6,698 nucleotides of DNA from CAXMST01 sp964196325 (GTDB lineage: Bacteria; Actinomycetota; Thermoleophilia; Solirubrobacterales; 70-9). Positions 1 to 5,194 of the stretch are shown here, piece after piece. The stretch's first letter is position 1; each line of letters starts with the position of its first letter. The position numbers were made by a program, and so were the translations under genes. The notes under the pieces are model-generated. The model saw nothing but the letters and a program-made list of their open reading frames with translations. It ran no database searches and was not told where the DNA came from. Location: positions 1 through 6,698 of the forward strand of contig CAXMST010000071.1 of assembly GCA_964196325.1 (NCBI GenBank), written 5' to 3'.

Positions 1-842
1 GCAGCCTCGGTGGCGCGGGCCTTGGCCATCGCCGCGGCCAGCGGCAGCGACTCGGGCTCGGCGTCCGCGACCCAGGCCGCGTAGTAGGTCAGCGAGCGGG
101 CCTCCTCAACGTCGTAGAACATCCGCGCGCAGGTGTGGGAGACAGCCTGGTAGGCGCCGATCGGGCGATCGAACTGGTGCCGCTCCTTTGCGTACTCGAC
201 CGCCATGTCGAGGGCGCGTTGGCCGATACCGGTCAGCTCCGCGGCAAGCGCCACCGCGATCCTGTCGCTCGCGGCAGCCACATCGCCGGGCAGCGGCTGC
301 CCGCCCGAGGTAGAAACAGTCGCGTACTGGCGGGTCGAACCAATCAAGTCGGCAACGCTGATACTTGCGTCCGAGCCTGGAATCAGGGTCGCTTCGGGGC
401 CGCGGACCAGCACGATGAACTCGGCACCCCCTGGGTCTGGGACCAAGGCGACCTCGGTCGCGCCCTCGGGGCCGATCCCAACCGTGCCCCGGCCCTCGCC
501 GCTGGCGCTCGCAGCCAGGTAGGCCTGCTGCTGCTCCTCGCTCCCGGCCAGCTCCAGCATCATCCCGGCGGCGGCGTTCGAGAGAAACGGGGTGGGCGCG
601 CAGGCGTAGCCAAGCTCCTCGCTGAGAATCACCAGCTCAATCATCCCGAGGCCCTGGCCGCCGCTCTGTGCCGAGAGCGCGATCCCCGGCCAGCCCAGCT
701 CGCAGATCTCCTGCCAGAGGCCGTCGTCATAGCGTCCGGCCTCAGCCAGCTCGCGGACGACGTCCGGTTTGAAGCGGCTCTCCAGAAACTGGCGCGCCGT
801 CGCCTTGATCTCACCCTGCTCTTCGGTGAATCCGAAATTCAT
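1..842 (-). CDS. Acyl-CoA dehydrogenase family protein, probable non-catalytic partner subunit (partial, C-terminus outside window)
   Basis: The first 280 residues are visible; the gene runs off the left edge with no stop. The start reads MNFGFTEEQGEIKATARQFL, typical of an acyl-CoA dehydrogenase N-terminal helical domain, and ATG at 842 sits 7 nt after a GAAGG motif. Residues about 217-232 (Y-A-K-E-R-H-Q-F-D-R-P-I-G-A-Y-Q) match the family R-x-QFG FAD-contact motif, with Asp225 replacing the usual Gly. Two features are degenerate. The mid-domain [S/T]EPxxGSD substrate/FAD loop is absent (residues about 115-140 read instead GRGTVGIGPEGATEV). At the helix-G position, where isovaleryl-CoA dehydrogenase has its catalytic Glu, my alignment by eye gives Ile195. 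The gene follows the 379-residue dehydrogenase by 12 nt, so the two are probably co-translated. Inference: it is the structural, FAD-contributing half of a heteromeric enzyme, as in actinobacterial FadE pairs. The C-terminal motif cannot be checked. Confidence 0.9.
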   Translation of the reverse strand, partial: MNFGFTEEQGEIKATARQFLESRFKPDVVRELAEAGRYDDGLWQEICELGWPGIALSAQSGGQGLGMIELVILSEELGYACAPTPFLSNAAAGMMLELAGSEEQQQAYLAASASGEGRGTVGIGPEGATEVALVPDPGGAEFIVLVRGPEATLIPGSDASISVADLIGSTRQYATVSTSGGQPLPGDVAAASDRIAVALAAELTGIGQRALDMAVEYAKERHQFDRPIGAYQAVSHTCARMFYDVEEARSLTYYAAWVADAEPESLPLAAAMAKARATEA

Positions 843-849
843 TGGCTCG

Positions 850-854
850 CCTTC
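850..854 (-). promoter_or_regulatory. Ribosome binding site linking the two acyl-CoA dehydrogenase genes
   Basis: On the minus strand the TAG stop of the first dehydrogenase is followed directly by GAAGG, then 7 nt, then the ATG of the second. The whole gap is 12 nt. This supports ATG at 842 as the start and makes co-translation of the two subunits likely. Confidence 0.6.
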
Positions 855-1994
855 CTATCGCAGCTTCGGTAGGCCGAGCACGCGCTCGGCGATGATGTTC
901 TTCAGGACCTCGGTGGTGCCGCCCTCGATCGAGTTCGCCCGGGAGCGCAGCATCTTGTAGGTCCAATCGGTGTCCTTGAGCAGGCCCTCGGGCCCAAGGA
1001 CGTCGGTCGCCAGCTCGGTCATCTCCTGGTTGATCGCCCCCCACTGCCACTTGGCGACAGAGCCCTCCGGCCCCGGGATCCCGGTCTTGATCTGCTGGCT
1101 GAGCGAGCGCATCGCGCCCAGTCGGAGCGCCTCCGAGCCCATCTTCAGCTTCGCGACCCGCTGGCGCAGCACCGGGTCTGCGCCGAGCCCACGCTCGTTG
1201 ATCAGAGCGATCAGCACCTCGAGATCGGTGGCAATGCCGACCGAGGCCGAGGCGCCGAGCCCGGCGCGCTCGTTCATCAATGTCGTGATCGCAATCATCC
1301 AGCCGTTGCCGACGCCGCCGATCACGTTCTCGTCCGGGATATAGGCGTCGTCGAAGAAGACCTCGTTGAACTCTGACTCGCCGGTGATCTGCACCAGCGG
1401 CCGCACGTCGACCCCGTCCTGCTCCATGTCGCAGATGAAGTAGGTCAGGCCCTTGTGCTTGGGCGCATCGAAGTCGCTGCGGGCGACGAGCATGCACCAC
1501 TTGGCGATGTGGCCGAGGGTCGTCCAGACCTTCTGACCGCTGATCCGCCAACCGTCGCCATCCTTGACCGCCTTGGTCTTCAGCGAGGCCAGATCGGAAC
1601 CCGACTCAGGCTCGGAGAAGCCCTGGCACCAGATCTCCTCGGCGGAGAGGATCGGCTCGAGGAATCGCTCCTTCTGATCCTCGTCGCCGTGAGCCATCAC
1701 GACCGGGCCGCCCATGACCAGACCGAGCACGTTCGCCGGCCGCGGCACCTTGGCCCGGGCCATCTCGCCGAAGAAGATCGACTGCTCGAGCAGGCTCGCG
1801 CCCCGCCCGCCGTACTCCTTGGGCCACGCTACCCCGGCCCAACCGTCGACGTGCATCCTGCGCTGCCAGTCGCGCTCGAACTCAAAGATCGCGGCGTCGT
1901 CACCATCGGGGCCGGGGCCCGGATGGTTCACCTCGAGCCAGGTCCGCACCTCGTCGCGGAACTCGGTCTCATCCTCGGTCAGCGTCAGGTCCAC
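855..1994 (-). CDS. Acyl-CoA dehydrogenase (FadE type), probable catalytic subunit
   Basis: This FAD-dependent enzyme of 379 residues is of normal family length and would introduce an alpha,beta double bond into an acyl-CoA, passing electrons to an ETF. Visible features are the N-terminal helical domain (MDLTLTEDETEFRDEVRTWL), the substrate/FAD loop GFSEPESGSD at 125-134, the FAD-side motif KVWTT at 155-159, and the C-terminal block SIEGGTTEV at 355-363 followed by IIAERVLGLP. Aligning that last block with medium-chain dehydrogenase puts Gly, not Glu, at the Glu376 position. The likely base is therefore Glu242 in MNERAG, the helix-G site used by isovaleryl-CoA dehydrogenase and mycobacterial ChsE4. 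The R-x-QFG FAD motif is missing here but present in the next gene. The start is GTG at 1994, 7 nt after GGAGGAG. The substrate is not readable; steroid side chain, branched or long-chain acyl-CoA are all possible. Confidence 0.94.
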   Translation of the reverse strand: MDLTLTEDETEFRDEVRTWLEVNHPGPGPDGDDAAIFEFERDWQRRMHVDGWAGVAWPKEYGGRGASLLEQSIFFGEMARAKVPRPANVLGLVMGGPVVMAHGDEDQKERFLEPILSAEEIWCQGFSEPESGSDLASLKTKAVKDGDGWRISGQKVWTTLGHIAKWCMLVARSDFDAPKHKGLTYFICDMEQDGVDVRPLVQITGESEFNEVFFDDAYIPDENVIGGVGNGWMIAITTLMNERAGLGASASVGIATDLEVLIALINERGLGADPVLRQRVAKLKMGSEALRLGAMRSLSQQIKTGIPGPEGSVAKWQWGAINQEMTELATDVLGPEGLLKDTDWTYKMLRSRANSIEGGTTEVLKNIIAERVLGLPKLR

Positions 1995-2001
1995 CGTGCC
2001 A

Positions 2002-2008
2002 CTCCTCC
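2002..2008 (-). promoter_or_regulatory. Ribosome binding site fixing the GTG start at 1994
   Basis: The minus strand reads GGAGGAG, then seven bases, then GTG at 1994, and the encoded protein then opens with a typical acyl-CoA dehydrogenase N-terminus. The GTG inside GGAGGAGTGG at 2002 is out of frame and overlaps the Shine-Dalgarno motif, so it is not the start. Confidence 0.75.
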
Positions 2009-2015
2009 GTCGTGA

Positions 2016-2031
2016 TTGACTAGTCAGTCAA
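2016..2031. promoter_or_regulatory. Operator-like palindrome O1, TTGACTnnnnAGTCAA
   Basis: The sequence is TTGACTAGTCAGTCAA: perfect 6-bp half-sites around a 4-bp centre that is not itself symmetric. It lies between the predicted -10 box and the ribosome binding site, over the likely transcription start. Size and symmetry suit a TetR-family dimer of the kind that commonly controls fatty acid degradation genes and responds to acyl-CoA. No regulator gene is in the window, so the protein is unknown. Confidence 0.65.
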
Positions 2032-2036
2032 CCGCC

Positions 2037-2065
2037 AAGCTACCGCCAATTGACTGGCCAGTCAA
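2037..2065 (-). promoter_or_regulatory. Predicted promoter of the acyl-CoA dehydrogenase pair
   Basis: The minus strand has TTGACT at 2065-2060, a 17-nt spacer and TAGCTT at 2042-2037. This fits a -35 TTGACa and the loose actinobacterial -10 TAnnnT. Transcription would begin near 2030, giving a leader of about 36 nt that carries the GGAGGAG ribosome site. The -35 hexamer is the first half of the upstream palindrome and the predicted start lies in the downstream one, so bound repressor would block polymerase. The prediction is by pattern only. Confidence 0.5.
2050..2065. promoter_or_regulatory. Operator-like palindrome O2, perfect 16-bp inverted repeat
   Basis: TTGACTGGCCAGTCAA is identical to its own reverse complement over all 16 bp. 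It shares both half-sites with O1, 34 bp away. It overlaps the predicted -35 element of the dehydrogenase promoter, and its near edge is 31 bp beyond the stop codon of the AGPS-like gene. Two matching copies in a 50-bp stretch of non-coding DNA are strong evidence for a real binding site. Confidence 0.7.
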
Positions 2066-2095
2066 CCAGGAAGAATGTGAGGACCGGAGTTGACG

Positions 2096-3754
2096 CTAGT
2101 CGGCGTTCGGGTACCTGGGGGCCGGGTCGATCAGAACGCCCGGATTGAGCAGCCCATCAGGGTCGACGGCGGCTTTCGCGGCGGCGAGCGCCTCGGCAAA
2201 CGGCTCGGGACGCTGCAACTCGTACCAGGGGCGATGATCACGGCCAACCGCGTGGTGATGGGTGATCGTGCCGCCCGCCGAGATCAGCGCCTCGGAGACG
2301 GCAGCCTTGATCTCGTCCCACTGCTCCACCTCCGAGCCTCGTCTGGCGGGGGCCAGGACGGTGAAGTAGGGGGCCGGGCCGTCCGCATAGACGTGGGTGA
2401 ACCGGCAGCTGACCCGCGGCGCCCCGGGCCCGCTTGCGGGTGCGCTGACGAGATCGGCAACGGCGCGCCGGGCGGACTCGGTGACGACGCCGTGCAACTC
2501 GTCGAAGCGATCCCAGGTAACCGCGGTCTCGAAGGTCTCGCTCAGGATCCCGAGGCTGACCAGCGCATCGCGCAGGTACGGGGCGGCGAGGAACGCGTCG
2601 CGCCAGGAGCTGACGGGATCGGCCCCCGACTCTGAGGTGCCCCCGGCGCCGGCCCGCCCGCGCACGGCTCCGGGCCGGCCCCCGTGGTCTCGGGCGCACT
2701 CGATCGCCTGCGCCATCGGACCGTCCACGGGCCCGAAGGCACTCTCGAAGCCGAGCACCAGCAAGGCCGAGGAGCCGTCGGCGGCCCCGCTGGTCTCCGC
2801 CTCGAGGGGATCCAACAGCCGGCAGTTGCTCGGGCTCAGCCCGGACTGCGAGAGCGCCCGAACGGCCTCTGCCCCGTCCCGAAAGCTGTCGAACTCGACT
2901 CCACAGGAGGTCTTGAAGTCCGGCCGGCGGCGGACCTTGACCCAGGCCTCCGTGATCACGCCAAGGATCCCCTCGGATCCAAGCAGCATTCGATCCGGGC
3001 TCGGACCGGCGCCCGACCCAGGCACCCGGCGGCTCTCCCAGACCCCGACCGGAGTCAGCGCGCGGACCGATTCGACGAGGTCGTCGATGTGGGTCTGCCC
3101 GGTCGCAAAGTGGCCGCCGGCCCGGGTCGCAATCCAGCCGCCGAGCGTCGAGTATTCGAACGACTGCGGGAAATGCCGCAGGGTCACACCTCGCTCCCCG
3201 AGCCGGCGCTCGAGCTCGGGCCCCAGCGCACCCGCCTGGATCCGCGCGGCCATCGAGGTCTCGTCGACCTCGAGGACGCGCGACATGCGCCCGAGGTCGA
3301 CGCTGATCGTGCCGCGGTAGCCATGGCCGACCCGGGGCTCGACCCCGCCGACCACACTGGTGCCGCCACCGAACGGAATCATCGCCAGCCGGCGCCGCTC
3401 GGCCATCTCGAAGACCCGCCCCAGGTCCTCCTCATCACGCGGGTAGGCGACCATGTCGGGCGTCCGCTCGAACTTCCCGCGGAAGCCGCGGACCACGTCC
3501 CGGTAGGCCTTGCCCATCGCATGGGTCAGGCGGGCGTGACGATCGTCTCTGAGCAGGTCCCCGAGCTCCGGCGGCGGCGCGAGCCTGGGCGCTGCCAGCT
3601 CCACGTCCGCGGCGGCGACCGGCTCCTCGATCTCAGTGACCTCGAAGCCGAGCCGCTCGCGAAGCTGGGGGATCATCGCCTCGAGAGCGGCGCGATCGGG
3701 CTGCTGGTCGGCGTAGCCCCAGCCCCAGTGCTTGCGCGGTCGATGCTCGTCCAC
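2096..3754 (-). CDS. FAD-binding oxidase resembling alkyl-dihydroxyacetone-phosphate synthase (AGPS/AgpS-like)
   Basis: This is a 552-residue flavoprotein of the vanillyl-alcohol-oxidase fold. The start HWGWGY (9-14) resembles the beginning of the catalytic part of eukaryotic AGPS. Next come the FAD pyrophosphate loop PFGGGTSVVGG (127-137), FEYSTLGGWIATRAGG (199-214), GSEGILGVITEA (259-270), ILSETFETAVTWDRF (403-417), RFTHVY (451-456), and the triple histidine HHHAVG (His499-501) ahead of a VDPDGLLNPGVL tail. In AGPS the HHH motif and the Arg of the R-x-T-x-x-Y block belong to the active site that swaps the acyl group of acyl-DHAP for a fatty alcohol; both are kept here. A Gly-rich stretch at about 358-380 is probably a loop. 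The start is GTG at 3754, with no convincing Shine-Dalgarno but a -10-like hexamer 7 nt upstream. The enzyme could instead oxidise a 2-hydroxy acid, but HHH favours AGPS. Family is sure, reaction is not. Confidence 0.88.
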   Translation of the reverse strand: MDEHRPRKHWGWGYADQQPDRAALEAMIPQLRERLGFEVTEIEEPVAAADVELAAPRLAPPPELGDLLRDDRHARLTHAMGKAYRDVVRGFRGKFERTPDMVAYPRDEEDLGRVFEMAERRRLAMIPFGGGTSVVGGVEPRVGHGYRGTISVDLGRMSRVLEVDETSMAARIQAGALGPELERRLGERGVTLRHFPQSFEYSTLGGWIATRAGGHFATGQTHIDDLVESVRALTPVGVWESRRVPGSGAGPSPDRMLLGSEGILGVITEAWVKVRRRPDFKTSCGVEFDSFRDGAEAVRALSQSGLSPSNCRLLDPLEAETSGAADGSSALLVLGFESAFGPVDGPMAQAIECARDHGGRPGAVRGRAGAGGTSESGADPVSSWRDAFLAAPYLRDALVSLGILSETFETAVTWDRFDELHGVVTESARRAVADLVSAPASGPGAPRVSCRFTHVYADGPAPYFTVLAPARRGSEVEQWDEIKAAVSEALISAGGTITHHHAVGRDHRPWYELQRPEPFAEALAAAKAAVDPDGLLNPGVLIDPAPRYPNAD

Positions 3755-3761
3755 GGCACCT

Positions 3762-3767
3762 ACTGTA
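3762..3767 (-). promoter_or_regulatory. Predicted -10 element of the AGPS-like gene, leaderless geometry
   Basis: The minus strand reads TACAGT, then seven bases (AGGTGCC), then the GTG start at 3754. A TAnnnT hexamer ending 7 nt before the start codon is the usual layout of leaderless transcripts in actinobacteria. No good -35 was seen. AGG at 3761-3759 region is a very weak ribosome site. Confidence 0.4.
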
Positions 3768-3780
3768 TTGCCGGGAGCAG

Positions 3781-3786
3781 TAGATT
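3781..3786 (+). promoter_or_regulatory. Predicted -10 element of the epimerase gene, leaderless geometry
   Basis: TAGATT ends exactly 7 nt before the ATG at 3794, and there is no Shine-Dalgarno motif at a useful distance (GGGAG at 3773-3777 lies 16 nt away). This suits an mRNA that begins at or next to the start codon. No convincing -35 was found upstream. Confidence 0.45.
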
Positions 3787-3793
3787 CCGGCCA

Positions 3794-4759
3794 ATGGACT
3801 CAGCCCTGATCACCGGCGCCTCGGGATTCGTGGGACACGCGCTCGTCGAACGCCTGCGAGAGCAGGGGGTGAGCGTGGCGGGGGTTGACCTCGAGGGCAA
3901 CCCCCAGGACGGGATCGTTGCCGGCGACATCACCGCGCCCGGCGCTTGGCAGAGCGCCGCCGAAGGCTGCGACGTGGTCCTGCACACGGCCGCCGCGGTG
4001 ACCAACACCGCCAACGACGAGCTCGGCTGGCGCGTGAACGTGCTCGGGACCAAGCACGCGATCGACGCCGCGGTCGCGGCGGGGGCGAAGCGCTTCGTGC
4101 ACCTCTCCTCGGTGCGCGCCTTCGGCGACGCGGGCTTCCCGGACGGGGTCACCGAGGAACATCCGGTACATCCCGATCGGAGCGTGTACGTCAACACCAA
4201 GATCGCTTCCGAGCAGGTTGTCCTCCAGGCCTACGCGGAGGGGCGCATCGACGTGACCATCGTTCGGCCCGGCGATGTCTACGGCCCCCGCTCGCGTCCC
4301 TGGACGATCCTGATCGTGGAGGCGATCCGCGCGAAGCAGTTCCTGCTCCCTGCGCGCGGCAAGGGCATCTTTAGTCCGGCCTATATCGACAACCTGGTCG
4401 AAGGGGTGCTGCTCGCCGCGACCAGGCCGGAGGCCGTGGGCCAGATCTTCACGATCTCCGACGGCGTCGGGGTCGCCTGCGACGAGTTCTTCGGCTACTA
4501 CTTCCGGATGCTCGGGATGCGCGGGCCGCGCACCCTGCCCACAGCGCTCGCGATCGCCCTGAGCGCGCTGCCGGAGGCGTCCGCCGTCGTGTTCAGGCGC
4601 AAGACCGAGGTCCGGCGCGAGTCGATGCGCTACCTGGCCCGGACCGGGACGTACTCCATCGCGAAGGCGCGGCGGGTGCTGGGATACGAGCCCCGGGTGG
4701 ATCTCGCGGAGGGTATGCGCCGGACCGAGGAGTGGCTCCGTCGCGAGGACCTGATCTAG
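3794..4759 (+). CDS. NAD(P)-dependent epimerase/dehydratase, 3-beta-hydroxysteroid dehydrogenase-like extended SDR
   Basis: The protein has 321 residues, a normal length for an extended short-chain dehydrogenase. The Rossmann motif TGASGFVG is at 7-14. Asp32, at the end of beta strand 2 (VAGVD), suggests NAD(H) over NADP(H). The active site has Ser105/Ser106 (HLSS) and Tyr132-x3-Lys136 (YVNTK). RPGDVYGP at 158-165 and the C-terminal TYSIAKARRVLGYEPRVDL, followed by EGMRRTEEWL, are typical of the 3-beta-HSD/NAD-epimerase branch. It should oxidise or reduce a hydroxyl/keto group, on a sterol, a 3-keto lipid or a nucleotide sugar; the substrate is not readable. The open frame extends far upstream (to 2684), but homology begins at 3794, which sets the start. 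It is divergent from the AGPS-like gene, with 39 nt between start codons, so the two may share control. Confidence 0.92.
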   Translation: MDSALITGASGFVGHALVERLREQGVSVAGVDLEGNPQDGIVAGDITAPGAWQSAAEGCDVVLHTAAAVTNTANDELGWRVNVLGTKHAIDAAVAAGAKRFVHLSSVRAFGDAGFPDGVTEEHPVHPDRSVYVNTKIASEQVVLQAYAEGRIDVTIVRPGDVYGPRSRPWTILIVEAIRAKQFLLPARGKGIFSPAYIDNLVEGVLLAATRPEAVGQIFTISDGVGVACDEFFGYYFRMLGMRGPRTLPTALAIALSALPEASAVVFRRKTEVRRESMRYLARTGTYSIAKARRVLGYEPRVDLAEGMRRTEEWLRREDLI

Positions 4760-4800
4760 CGCTCGATCGGCGCCCGGTTCTCTTCCCAAAATGCGGCCCC

Positions 4801-4823
4801 AATCCCGGCCGATCCGCCGGATT
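4801..4823 (+). terminator. Possible hairpin after the epimerase gene
   Basis: CGGC (4806-4809) can pair with GCCG (4816-4819) around a 6-nt loop, extended by AATC/GATT with one bulged C at 4805. No U-run follows, so at best this is a Rho-dependent or weak stop. The rest of 4760-4896 has no gene; TAGCGT at 4848-4853 could be a -10 for the small gene downstream, without a clear -35. Confidence 0.2.
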
Positions 4824-4881
4824 CCCGGTAACGACCGACACGATCCATAGCGTGCGAGAAGCCTAGGTATCCGCCCCGATC

Positions 4882-4889
4882 GGGAGGGG
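4882..4889 (+). promoter_or_regulatory. Strong ribosome binding site of the small gene
   Basis: GGGAGGGG ends 7 nt before the ATG at 4897. It is one of the best Shine-Dalgarno sequences in the window and a main reason to accept the 88-residue frame as a gene. Confidence 0.6.
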
Positions 4890-4896
4890 AAAGAGG

Positions 4897-5163
4897 ATGG
4901 AGAGTGCGGACGCCCGCGACTCCCGCTGGCAACAGGTGATGGACGTGCAGAGCGAGTTCGATGAACCGAGCGAGTTCGGGGAGTCGAGCGTGGTGCTCCC
5001 TCGGCTGGTCGGCCGCGAAGGCCGGTCCCGCCAGGCCTCCCCGCGAGCGGTGGACTTCGCTCAGGCGTTGGCCTGCGAGGTCGGCTGGAGCGGGATCAGC
5101 GAGGCCCGCGCGCGACGGGCCGCGAGAACCCAATGGCAGGACGAGCACGGGGAGGCCGCGTAG
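4897..5163 (+). CDS. Small hypothetical protein, 88 residues
   Basis: I do not recognise this protein. It is hydrophilic and charged, with an acidic first third (residues 1-31 include EFDEPSEFGES), a basic middle (RLVGREGRSRQ), then a likely helical C-terminal half (AVDFAQALACEVGW, EARARRAARTQWQDEH). No signal peptide, membrane segment or Cys/His metal site is visible; there is a single Cys. Support for coding: a strong ribosome binding site, and 77 of 88 codons ending in G or C by my count, as expected for a real gene here. It lies 137 nt after the epimerase on the same strand and converges on the acyl-CoA reductase, whose stop codon is 31 nt away. The frame on the opposite strand (4756-5148) has no ribosome site or recognisable motif. 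Confidence 0.6.
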   Translation: MESADARDSRWQQVMDVQSEFDEPSEFGESSVVLPRLVGREGRSRQASPRAVDFAQALACEVGWSGISEARARRAARTQWQDEHGEAA

Positions 5164-5194
5164 CTCGGAGCGGAGCGCCGGGCCTGCGCCTCGC

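Noticed and set aside
135..872. Plus-strand open frame (245 codons) at the left edge
   Set aside because: It lies antisense to an acyl-CoA dehydrogenase frame that runs without a stop from 842 to the window edge; the plus-strand translation has no recognisable domain.
3770..3791. GCCGG / CCGGC inverted repeat around the epimerase -10 box as an operator
   Set aside because: Arms of 5 bp made only of G and C are too common in this sequence to support a claim.
2684..3793. Open plus-strand frame continuing in frame into the epimerase, which would add 370 residues to its N-terminus
   Set aside because: This part is antisense to the AGPS-like gene and shows no domain. The Rossmann fold starts right at the ATG at 3794, so the open frame is a by-product of high GC.
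3800..4789. Long minus-strand open frame (329 codons) across the epimerase gene
   Set aside because: Its translation is rich in Arg, Gly, Pro and His without motifs, while the plus strand encodes a clear SDR with full active site.
4765..4814. Inverted repeat GATCGGC / GCCGATC after the epimerase
   Set aside because: The arms are 7 bp with a 36-nt loop and no U-run, which is expected by chance in GC-rich DNA.
4756..5148. Minus-strand open frame of 130 codons opposite the small gene
   Set aside because: It has no ribosome binding site and no motif, and it would overlap the stop of the epimerase. The plus-strand frame has a strong ribosome site and the expected third-position bias.
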